DNA of 5,725 nt from the NCBI GenBank assembly GCA_029460375.1, contig JARPAQ010000162.1, positions 1-5,725 on the forward strand. Direction: 5' to 3'. The stretch comes from Nitrososphaerota archaeon (GTDB taxonomy: Archaea > Thermoproteota > Nitrososphaeria > Nitrososphaerales > JACPRH01). Below are positions 1 to 5,537 of this stretch, one piece after another. Within the stretch, counting starts at the first letter, position 1. Each line of letters opens with the position of its first letter. A model generated the notes under the pieces. It did not search any database and was not told the DNA's origin. It worked only from the letters and a program-made list of their open reading frames with translations. The position numbers and the translations under genes are program-made.

Positions 1-843
1 GGATTGGTTGAGAATTCTATAGATGCTGTGAGTTCAAGGGACTTCGGGGCGGAAGTGGTCGCAGATCTGGCGCTTAGTATGACAGATATGAGCAGGATGG
101 CTGAGGAGCTGGTGTTGTGGAGCTCGCAGGAGTTCGGTGTGGCTGAGATTTCTGACGGTTATGCTTCGACGAGTAGCATTATGCCGCAGAAGAAGAACGC
201 GGTTGTTGCGGAGCTAATTCGGGGCAAGACTTCGACGGTGTATGGAGATATGGTTGCTACTATATCGGTGATGAAGTCTCTACCGTACAGCTACAATATG
301 GATATGCAGCAGTTGACGCCTCACATCTGGAGCGCCTGTGAAACGACGTCATCTTCTTTGAAGGTGCTTGTAGGCATGCTTAGAGAGGTTGTTTTTGATG
401 TAGAGCGGTTTAAAGAACTGCTTAAAGACGACACTGTATCGGCTACGGATCTAGCTGATTATCTAGCGGTAAAGCATGGGATACCGTTTAGAACTGCGCA
501 TATGGTTGTAGGCCACTTGGTACGTGTCTCTGTGAATCAGAAGAGGGCATTCCGAGAGGTTATTCTTGAGGATCTCCCTAAGACGGTTAAGGAGTTGGCG
601 GGGAGAAAGGTATCCATACCTCGAAATGAGATAGATGGGATACTTGACCCGAAGAAGAGTGTGGAGTCAAGGAGTGTTGAAGGTGGACCGAGTAAAGTTA
701 CAGTTATGGAGATGATCAAAAATCGAAAGAAAGGCGTTGAGGAGATGACGGATTGGATATCGCGTAGTAAGAGGATGTTAGACAAAGCAGAGAGCGAGTT
801 GAAGAAGACTGTCGAAGAACTAGCAGGAGGTGAGACGAGCTGA
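1..843 (+). CDS. argH: Argininosuccinate lyase, C-terminal part (5' end outside window)
   Basis: Cleaves argininosuccinate to arginine and fumarate, the last step of arginine synthesis, in the cytoplasm. The frame is open from the first base, so the N-terminal part lies upstream; 280 residues are visible and the stop is TGA at 841-843. The fumarase/aspartase superfamily signature is clear: STSSIMPQKKN at visible residues 56-66, which includes the flexible loop with the catalytic serine. Other ArgH hallmarks are ENSIDAVSSRDF near the start, LILWSS-like LVLWSSQEFG (38-46), RGKT (74-77), and the C-terminal ATDLADYL...GIPFRTAH segment (149-167). The bacterial-type GSS before IMPQKKN is TSS here, which I take as an ordinary family variant. 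The last residues form a charged helix. The stop overlaps the proposed CTG start of lysW in the sequence CTGA, so the two are probably co-transcribed and translationally coupled. The assignment is firm; only the start is unknown. Confidence 0.96.
   Translation, partial: GLVENSIDAVSSRDFGAEVVADLALSMTDMSRMAEELVLWSSQEFGVAEISDGYASTSSIMPQKKNAVVAELIRGKTSTVYGDMVATISVMKSLPYSYNMDMQQLTPHIWSACETTSSSLKVLVGMLREVVFDVERFKELLKDDTVSATDLADYLAVKHGIPFRTAHMVVGHLVRVSVNQKRAFREVILEDLPKTVKELAGRKVSIPRNEIDGILDPKKSVESRSVEGGPSKVTVMEMIKNRKKGVEEMTDWISRSKRMLDKAESELKKTVEELAGGETS
825..833 (+). promoter_or_regulatory. Strong Shine-Dalgarno site that fixes the lysW start
   Basis: AGGAGGTGA lies inside the end of argH and matches the usual archaeal 16S rRNA 3' tail complement (GGAGGTGA) in full. 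The GGTGA core ends 6 bases before CTG at 840. The same core sits 7 bases before lysX (1008-1012) and 6 bases before lysY (1879-1883), so the spacing supports CTG at 840 as the initiation codon. The TGA inside this site (831-833) is in frame with lysW and rules out any start further upstream. Confidence 0.85.
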
Positions 844-1016
844 AGACGACAAAATGCACAGAATGTGATGGAGAGATAAAGGTGCCTGACGACGTTGTAG
901 TCGGAGAGATAATCACCTGCCCCGACTGCGGAACCGACTTCGAAGTCTCTGAAGTCAAGGAGAAAGGCGTCTCCATCAAGCCCGCCGAAACCGTAGGGGA
1001 AGACTGGGGTGAGTAG
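840..1016 (+). CDS. lysW: Amino-group carrier protein LysW, 58 residues, CTG start
   Basis: LysW is the small acidic carrier protein on which lysine (and in some archaea ornithine) intermediates are built. The terminal glutamate side chain is joined to the amino group of 2-aminoadipate or glutamate, protecting it and giving later enzymes a handle. The sequence has two zinc-binding pairs, C6-x-x-C9 and C27-P-D-C30-G, and ends in the diagnostic EDWGE (54-58). By my count it has 15 acidic and 6 lysine residues, as expected for a carrier held by basic patches on its enzymes. Its length is close to known LysW proteins (about 54-60). There is no in-frame ATG, GTG or TTG before the first cysteine pair: upstream TGA is at 831-833, and the only start-like codon is CTG at 840-842, correctly spaced from a very strong SD site. 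A GTG at 882 would remove the first zinc pair. Identity is near certain; the CTG start is well supported but could reflect a base error. Confidence 0.93.
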   Translation: MKTTKCTECDGEIKVPDDVVVGEIITCPDCGTDFEVSEVKEKGVSIKPAETVGEDWGE

Positions 1017-1019
1017 AGG

Positions 1020-1883
1020 ATGACAACTCTAGCCCTGATGTACGATCGAATACGTTGGGAGGAGAAGGTATTAACGAAGACAGCGGAGGCTGGAGGGTTA
1101 AATGTCAATCGAGTTGATGCGAAGACTGTTTCCCTAGATTCAGACTGGAGTATAGAGGAGACGAGAGAGAAGTTCGGCGACATTGTACTTCAGAGGTGTA
1201 TCAGCTACTTCCGAGGCCTCCACACCACCGCCTTCCTAGAGAGCAAAGGGTTGAATGTGATAAACTCGATGGACGTTACGTTAACCTGTGGAAACAAGCT
1301 CCTCACCACTCTGAAGCTGGAAAAAGCGAAAGTTCCTACTCCGAGAACCCTTCTTTCATTCACCGAGGATAGTGCCTTGAAGTCTCTTCAAATTCTAGGG
1401 TATCCCGCCGTACTGAAACCTGTTACTGGGAGCTGGGGTAGACTGGTGGTGCAGTTGAAGGACAAGGATACAGCTCAGGCTATGCTTGAGATGCGTTCTA
1501 GGATGGAGGGCTCGTTGAACCAGATATTCTATATTCAGGAGATGGTTGAGAGGCCTCCTCGGGACATAAGGACTATAGTTGCTGGAGACCATATTATTGC
1601 GGCTCTCTATAGGTATGCGCCTGAAGGTGAATGGCGGACGAATATTTCCACAGGGGGTAAAGGTGAGATCTGCAAGGTGACAGGTGAACTGGAGGATGTA
1701 GTTTTAAGAGCCGCTGAGACTGTGGGTGGCGGGTTGCTTGGTGTCGATGCTATGGAGTCTCCTGAAGGTATACTTGTCCATGAGGTGAACAATACAGTTG
1801 AATTCAAGGGAGCTGCATCCGTGTGCGACGTTGACATACCAGGCGCAATCATAGAGTATATCCTGAAGCAGGCAAGAAGGTGA
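1020..1883 (+). CDS. lysX: LysW-2-aminoadipate (or LysW-glutamate) ligase, ATP-grasp, LysX/ArgX family
   Basis: This RimK-like ATP-grasp enzyme uses ATP to join the C-terminal glutamate of LysW to the amino group of 2-aminoadipate (LysX) or glutamate (ArgX). It has 287 residues, a normal length. The N-terminus LALMYDRIRWEEK (4-16) and the SYFRGL segment (62-67) follow LysX proteins. The ATP-grasp core shows YPAVLKP with K133, the glycine loop GSWGR (137-141), the hinge strand FYIQEMVE (170-177) with E174, RDIR (181-184), WRTN (205-208), GVD (241-243), and the metal-binding HEVNNTVEF (254-262) with E255 and N257. The ATG at 1020 is 3 bases after lysW and follows GGTGA at 1008-1012. The stretch after EFK (GAASVCD, 264-270) differs from the NSVHTTG I recall at this place in Thermus LysX, so substrate choice (aminoadipate, glutamate or both) is open. 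Family assignment is secure. Confidence 0.94.
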   Translation: MTTLALMYDRIRWEEKVLTKTAEAGGLNVNRVDAKTVSLDSDWSIEETREKFGDIVLQRCISYFRGLHTTAFLESKGLNVINSMDVTLTCGNKLLTTLKLEKAKVPTPRTLLSFTEDSALKSLQILGYPAVLKPVTGSWGRLVVQLKDKDTAQAMLEMRSRMEGSLNQIFYIQEMVERPPRDIRTIVAGDHIIAALYRYAPEGEWRTNISTGGKGEICKVTGELEDVVLRAAETVGGGLLGVDAMESPEGILVHEVNNTVEFKGAASVCDVDIPGAIIEYILKQARR

Positions 1884-1889
1884 AGATAT

Positions 1890-2942
1890 ATGCGAGTAGG
1901 TATAGTAGGAGCATCAGGATTTGTAGGCGGGGAGCTACTAAGACTTCTCTTACTCCACCCAGAGGTAGAAGTCACCAGCGCAACCTCCCGTAAGTACACG
2001 GGCCAGTACGTCTACCGAGTTCACGCCAATCTGAGAAACATAACAGACCTCCAGTTTATAGATCAGAATCTAGAAGATGTGGTAGACAGTTCAGACCTTG
2101 TCTTCACAGCCGTTCCCCACGGCACAGCTGTCAACATTATGCCTAGACTGATTGAATCAGGCGTAAAGATAGTGGATATGAGCGCTGACTTCAGGCTCAA
2201 GAACCCAGATGCATATCCCCGATGGTACGAGTACAACCACCCAAATCCTGAACTGCTGAGTAAGTTTGTATTTGGTCTCCCCGAGATACGGCGAGAGGAA
2301 GTGAAGAACTCCCAACTAGTCTCCTGCCCCGGATGCATGGCGCTGACTTCGATATTGGCGCTTGCACCATTGGTAAAAGAGAATATTATAGACACCGGCA
2401 AGATCGTGGTAGATGCCAAGATAGGTTCCTCTGGTGGAGGGGTGACGCCGTCTAGAGCTACTCATCACGCTGAGCGTTATGGAGTTATACGTCCTTACAA
2501 GCCTGTTGGCCACCGACATACAGCGGAGGTGGAGCAGGAGTTGAGCAGCATAGCTGGTTCAGATGTTACGGTCTGTCTGTCTACGCATGCTGTAAATATG
2601 GTTCGAGGTATACTTTGCACCATCCACGTATTCCTGAAGAAGCCGCTGGCGATACCGGATGTCTGGAAGATATACCGTGGTGCGTACAGCGGGGAGCCGT
2701 TCATTAGGCTTGTTAGAGACAGGCAGGGGATCTACCGGTTCCCTGACCCGAAGGTGGTGATAGGCTCGAACTTCTGTGATATAGGGTTTGAACTGGATGA
2801 TCGAGCGGATAGGCTGGTGGTTATGTCTGCGACGGATAACCTTGTGAAGGGTGCTGCTGGAAACGGTGTTCAGTGTATGAACCTTATGGTAGGCTTCGAT
2901 GAGAAGGCTGGACTTGAGGCTGCTGCGATTCACCCTGTGTGA
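1890..2942 (+). CDS. lysY: LysW-aminoadipyl/glutamyl-6(5)-phosphate reductase, ArgC family
   Basis: This NADPH-dependent reductase turns the LysW-bound acyl phosphate made by LysZ into the semialdehyde. It has 350 residues, normal for the ArgC/LysY family. The Rossmann nucleotide loop is GASGFVGGELLRLL (7-20). DMSADFRL (96-103) and the catalytic cysteine motif SCPGCMA follow, with C149 in the NPGC position of classical ArgC and a second cysteine (C146) where Asn is usual. Then come KIGSSGGGVTPS (177-188) and GHRHTAEVEQE (207-217), which holds the catalytic histidine. The C-terminus carries ATDNLVKGAAGNGVQ (314-328), typical of the family. The SD core GGTGA at 1879-1883 overlaps the lysX stop, 6 bases before ATG at 1890, so the start is well supported. 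Gene position next to lysW and lysX, not sequence alone, indicates the LysW-bound rather than N-acetyl substrate. Base composition changes from A+C-rich to G+T-rich inside the gene. Confidence 0.94.
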   Translation: MRVGIVGASGFVGGELLRLLLLHPEVEVTSATSRKYTGQYVYRVHANLRNITDLQFIDQNLEDVVDSSDLVFTAVPHGTAVNIMPRLIESGVKIVDMSADFRLKNPDAYPRWYEYNHPNPELLSKFVFGLPEIRREEVKNSQLVSCPGCMALTSILALAPLVKENIIDTGKIVVDAKIGSSGGGVTPSRATHHAERYGVIRPYKPVGHRHTAEVEQELSSIAGSDVTVCLSTHAVNMVRGILCTIHVFLKKPLAIPDVWKIYRGAYSGEPFIRLVRDRQGIYRFPDPKVVIGSNFCDIGFELDDRADRLVVMSATDNLVKGAAGNGVQCMNLMVGFDEKAGLEAAAIHPV

Positions 2943-2948
2943 TTCCTT

Positions 2949-3755
2949 ATGGTGGTGGTTGTGAAGGTTGGGGGGAGTATACTGGGTGATGGTGTAGATT
3001 CCTCTATGCTCGATGATATACGTGAGGTGGCGTCGAGGGAAAAACTTGTTCTGGTACATGGTGGCGGTAAGGCTGTTACAGATATGGCGGATAGGCTTGG
3101 GAAAGAGCAGAAGTTCATAGTCTCACCGGGAGGCATCCGCAGCAGATATACCGACTGGGAGACTGTCAAGATATTCACTATGGTTATGACTGGGGTGGTC
3201 AATAAGGAGATTGTAGCCGCGCTTCAGAAGATAGGTCTAGCTGCTATAGGGCTCTCGGGTGTAGATGGAGGCTTAATCAAGGCTGATAGAAAGAAGAAGC
3301 TGGTAGTCGTGGATGAAAGAGGGCGGAAACGGGCAATAGACGGGGGATACACCGGCAAGATATCCCAAGTCAACGGCCAACTCCTCAAAACTATGCTAGA
3401 AGAGGGATACCTGCCGGTTATATCGCCAGTTGCGCTCAGCGAAGAGTTTGAGTATCTCAACGTAGATGGAGACAGGGCGGCTGCATACATAGCCGGCGGG
3501 GTGAAGGCGGAAAACGTAATCTTCCTCACAGACGTAAACGGGGTTCTTATGGACGGTGAGCTGGTGCGGAGGATGACTTCACAAGAGGCTGAGGATATGC
3601 GGCCCAAGATAGGTTTTGGTATGGAGAAGAAGGTCTTAGCCTCTCTTGAAGCTCTGTCTATGGGAGTGTCGGAGAGCATCATCGCCTCCGGGCTGGTCAA
3701 GAACCCGATAACATCCGCCCTTAACCATAGAGAGTGCACAGTGATAACCGGATGA
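2949..3755 (+). CDS. lysZ: LysW-aminoadipate/glutamate kinase, ArgB-like amino acid kinase family
   Basis: Phosphorylates the distal carboxylate of the LysW-bound 2-aminoadipate or glutamate with ATP, giving the substrate of LysY. The 268-residue length fits the amino acid kinase fold. Visible motifs are KVGGS (6-10) with the phosphate-binding lysine K6, HGGGKAVTD (37-45), GGIRSRYTD (61-69), LSGVDGG (102-108), NVDGDRAA (171-178), LTDVNGVL (193-200), and FGMEKKVLASLEALSMGV (223-240). The RSRYTD form, in place of the RVTD that I recall for N-acetylglutamate kinases, is the LysZ type and suits the bulky protein-bound substrate. ATG at 2949 comes 6 bases after the lysY stop. No Shine-Dalgarno site is visible, unlike lysW, lysX and lysY, so translation may depend on reinitiation after lysY. 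GTG codons at 2952, 2955 and 2961 are possible but would shorten the first strand of the fold. The stop TGA overlaps lysJ. Confidence 0.94.
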   Translation: MVVVVKVGGSILGDGVDSSMLDDIREVASREKLVLVHGGGKAVTDMADRLGKEQKFIVSPGGIRSRYTDWETVKIFTMVMTGVVNKEIVAALQKIGLAAIGLSGVDGGLIKADRKKKLVVVDERGRKRAIDGGYTGKISQVNGQLLKTMLEEGYLPVISPVALSEEFEYLNVDGDRAAAYIAGGVKAENVIFLTDVNGVLMDGELVRRMTSQEAEDMRPKIGFGMEKKVLASLEALSMGVSESIIASGLVKNPITSALNHRECTVITG

Positions 3756-4951
3756 ATGAAGAAGAAATAATCAGTCTTGAGAACAAGTATCTCGCAAGCA
3801 CATACTCCAAGCTACCTCTGATCGTAGCGAAGGGGAGAGGTGCAACACTGTGGGACGCGAACGGCCGAGAGTATATTGACTGTATGGGCGGCTACGGTGT
3901 TGCTATTGTGGGTCACTGCAACCCCCGTGTAATCGACGCTGTTAAGGCTCAGGCTGAAAAGCTGATCACTTGCCACGGCTCACATTACAACGAAGTAAGG
4001 GCGATGCTACTGGATCGGCTCGTAAGCATATCCCCCGCAAAGATGAATCGAGTCTTCCTAAGCAACAGCGGAGCAGAAGCGGTAGAAGCAGCCATAAAGA
4101 TCGCCCGCAAATATTCACGCAGACCCGAAATAGTCGCCATGACAGGGAGCTATCACGGCAAGACCCTCGGCGCCCTCTCAGCAACATGGAGCCCACGCTA
4201 CAGAGAACCTTTCCAACCACTTCTGCCTGAAGTGAAGTTCACACCCTTCGGAGACCCCGAGAAGGCAAGAGCAGCCGTCTCCAACAAGACCGCAGCGGTA
4301 ATCGTCGAGGCCATTCAAGGTGAAACCGGCATAAAACCAGCCCCAGACGGATTCCTCCAAGAGCTAAGGGAAATCTGCGACAAAAACAACTCACTACTAA
4401 TAATCGACGAAATCCAGACTGGCTTCGGCCGCACTGGCCGAATGTGGGCATCAGAACACTGGAAAGTTGACCCCGACATAATGTGCCTATCAAAAGCTAT
4501 CGCCGGGGGTCTTCCTATGGGAGCAACCTTGGCAAGAGATGACGTTATGGCCTCTATGAGGACTGGAGATCACAGCAGCACCTTCGGAGGAAACCCTCTC
4601 TCCTGCGCGGCTGCTACAGCCGTTATAGACTACATCTTGGATGAGGGTCTTGTTGAGCGTGCCGCGAAGATGGGGGCGATCTTCAAGGATGGGTTGGAGC
4701 GGTTGGCTGAAAAGTACAGGGTGGCTCGTGAAGCTAGGGGGTTGGGGTTGATGCTGGCGTTGGAGATGCGTTTTGATATTCATGATATGCTTCTTAACGG
4801 TTTGAAGGAGCGGGTTGTTATCCTTTATTCGGGTAAGAATATTCTCCGCTTCCTGCCACCGCTGGTTATTACCGAGAAGCAGATCGTGCGGGTTCTAGAG
4901 GTTCTGGACAGGTTGATCAAGACCGAGGAGAAGACTAGATTCGAGAATTGA
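3752..4951 (+). CDS. lysJ: LysW-aminoadipate/glutamate semialdehyde aminotransferase, ArgD family
   Basis: This PLP-dependent class III aminotransferase transfers an amino group, usually from glutamate, to the LysW-bound semialdehyde, giving LysW-lysine or LysW-ornithine. From ATG 3752 it has 399 residues, normal for LysJ/ArgD. Numbered from that start, the motifs are GHCNPRV (54-60), SNSGAEAVEAAIK (104-116), SYHGKT (133-138), EAIQGETG (186-193), the cofactor aspartate in IIDEIQTGFGRTG (217-229, D219), the Schiff-base lysine K248 in LSKAIAGGLPMGA, and STFGGNPLSCAAA (276-288). I chose ATG 3752 because it forms an ATGA overlap with the lysZ stop, the usual sign of coupled translation. A GTG at 3734 in the same frame would add six residues and a longer overlap, but has no SD site. 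Last gene of the tight cluster; the next gene has its own promoter. Strand composition flips near 4500 within the gene. Confidence 0.94.
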   Translation: MNEEEIISLENKYLASTYSKLPLIVAKGRGATLWDANGREYIDCMGGYGVAIVGHCNPRVIDAVKAQAEKLITCHGSHYNEVRAMLLDRLVSISPAKMNRVFLSNSGAEAVEAAIKIARKYSRRPEIVAMTGSYHGKTLGALSATWSPRYREPFQPLLPEVKFTPFGDPEKARAAVSNKTAAVIVEAIQGETGIKPAPDGFLQELREICDKNNSLLIIDEIQTGFGRTGRMWASEHWKVDPDIMCLSKAIAGGLPMGATLARDDVMASMRTGDHSSTFGGNPLSCAAATAVIDYILDEGLVERAAKMGAIFKDGLERLAEKYRVAREARGLGLMLALEMRFDIHDMLLNGLKERVVILYSGKNILRFLPPLVITEKQIVRVLEVLDRLIKTEEKTRFEN

Positions 4952-4994
4952 TGTTGATATTCTGAATAAAAATGCTCTTGGAATTAATGGATAT

Positions 4995-5014
4995 GGAAAG
5001 CTTTTTACTTATAT
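4995..5014 (+). promoter_or_regulatory. Probable archaeal promoter (BRE plus TATA-like element) for lysM
   Basis: The 91-base gap between lysJ and lysM contains GGAAAG (4995-5000), which resembles a B-recognition element, followed by the A+T-rich CTTTTTACTTATAT (5001-5014). A start point about 25 bases downstream of its centre would fall near 5030-5040, giving a short leader or almost leaderless mRNA with ATG at 5043. The T5 run at 5002-5006 could also help end transcription from the lysJ side, since archaeal RNA polymerase can stop at oligo-T. The rest of the gap shows no ORF or convincing hairpin. Based on pattern only. Confidence 0.5.
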
Positions 5015-5042
5015 CGCCACAGGTTGGGAAGTGGAAGTAGAA

Positions 5043-5465
5043 ATGTCGAGTCTGGATAATAAAGACAGGAAGATACTTGATATTCTGAAGGAGAATGCTA
5101 GACGCTCCTTTGTAGACATAGCGAAGGCGGTGAACCTTTCCGAGCCGGCGGTCAGGCGTCGTATAAAGATCCTTGTAGAGGGGGGTGTGATTCGCCGTTT
5201 CACGATAGAGACTGAGGTTGGTCAGGGTGCTTCTGCGATTACTCTGATATCGGTAAGTCCATCTATACCTACAGCGGAGATATCTGGTAAATTGTTGGAT
5301 ATGGAGGGTGTGGATGTGGTTTATGAGATAACGGGTCAGTATGATATTGCTGTGATAGTTTCAGGTTCTAATATCGCAACTATAAACAAAAGTATCGACG
5401 ATATACGTAGATTAGAGGGTGTAGGAAACACTAATACCGTTATAATTCTAAAAGCTTTACGTTAA
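5043..5465 (+). CDS. lysM: Lrp/AsnC-family transcription regulator, LysM-like
   Basis: A small DNA-binding regulator that probably controls lysine (and perhaps arginine) synthesis genes in response to an amino acid. From ATG 5043 it has 140 residues, typical for the family. Residues 3-52 form the AsnC-type helix-turn-helix, LDNKDRKILDILKENAR followed by the recognition region VNLSEPAVRRRIKILVEGGVI (30-50). Residues 63-140 are the RAM effector-binding domain, with YEITGQYDIAVIVSG (94-108) and the last strand VIILKALR. A GTG at 5031 in frame would add four residues; neither start has a convincing SD site, consistent with a short-leader transcript. In Sulfolobus, LysM binds the lys promoter and lysine weakens binding (established for that protein). 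Position beside the lys cluster and a homocitrate synthase-like gene supports the same role here. A palindrome just downstream is a candidate binding site. The effector is not known from sequence. Confidence 0.88.
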   Translation: MSSLDNKDRKILDILKENARRSFVDIAKAVNLSEPAVRRRIKILVEGGVIRRFTIETEVGQGASAITLISVSPSIPTAEISGKLLDMEGVDVVYEITGQYDIAVIVSGSNIATINKSIDDIRRLEGVGNTNTVIILKALR

Positions 5466-5487
5466 ATCATAACGATAATCGTTAAAT
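5460..5487 (+). repeat. Direct repeat CGTTAAAT, two copies 20 bases apart
   Basis: CGTTAAAT occurs at 5460-5467, across the lysM stop codon, and again at 5480-5487. The 20-base step is close to two helical turns, placing both copies on the same DNA face, as expected for a multimeric Lrp-type regulator. The second copy overlaps the palindrome and the TATA-like element. It could be chance in A+T-rich DNA. Confidence 0.45.
5470..5484. promoter_or_regulatory. 15-base perfect palindrome, candidate LysM operator
   Basis: TAACGATAATCGTTA is a perfect inverted repeat of two 7-base arms around a central A. It lies 5 bases after the lysM stop and overlaps the left side of the TATA-like element for the next gene, where a bound protein would compete with TBP/TFB. 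As RNA it could form only a 5-bp stem with a 3-base loop and no T-run follows, so a terminator is less likely. Assignment to LysM is by position only. Confidence 0.55.
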
Positions 5488-5489
5488 AT
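5482..5489 (+). promoter_or_regulatory. TATA-like element for the homocitrate synthase-family gene
   Basis: TTAAATAT is the best TATA candidate in the gap. A start point about 25 bases downstream falls near 5510. That would give a leader of about 27 bases for the TTG start at 5538, or a nearly leaderless mRNA for the in-frame ATG at 5508. Confidence 0.5.
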
Positions 5490-5525
5490 CCAGAACCAGC
5501 AAGCCTGATGCCATATAGAGAAAAA

Positions 5526-5530
5526 GGAGA
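5526..5530 (+). promoter_or_regulatory. Shine-Dalgarno site for the homocitrate synthase-family gene
   Basis: GGAGA within AAAAAGGAGAG ends 7 bases before TTG at 5538. It is the main reason for preferring TTG 5538 over the in-frame ATG at 5508, which has no such site upstream. Confidence 0.6.
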
Positions 5531-5537
5531 GATCAAC

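Noticed and set aside
166..198. TSS instead of GSS before IMPQKKN in argH, considered as a damaged active site
   Set aside because: The serine pair and MPQKKN are intact, the rest of the protein is well conserved, and a TSS form is, as far as I recall, common in archaeal ArgH.
716..1183. Minus-strand open frame of 155 codons across the argH/lysW/lysX junction
   Set aside because: It lies opposite three well-supported genes, is rich in Ser/Thr/Pro as antisense frames often are, and shows no motif or SD site.
2559..3059. Minus-strand open frame of 166 codons opposite lysY and lysZ
   Set aside because: Fully antisense to conserved ArgC-like and ArgB-like coding sequence, with no recognisable domain.
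3224..3739. Minus-strand open frame of 171 codons opposite lysZ
   Set aside because: Antisense to kinase motifs; its composition mirrors the codon use of lysZ and no family is recognised.
3970..4230. Plus-strand open frame of 86 codons in another frame of lysJ
   Set aside because: Overlaps the conserved SGAEA and SYHGKT region of lysJ and looks like an arginine/serine-rich shadow.
4954..5089. 13-base exact repeat TTGATATTCTGAA at 4954-4966 and 5077-5089
   Set aside because: One repeat of this length is not surprising in a 5.7-kb window; one copy encodes the conserved DIL segment of the LysM helix-turn-helix, and no longer similarity flanks it.
5470..5490. Palindrome after lysM as an intrinsic terminator
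   Set aside because: The RNA stem would be only 5 bp with a 3-base loop and no T-run follows; an operator over the TATA element fits better.
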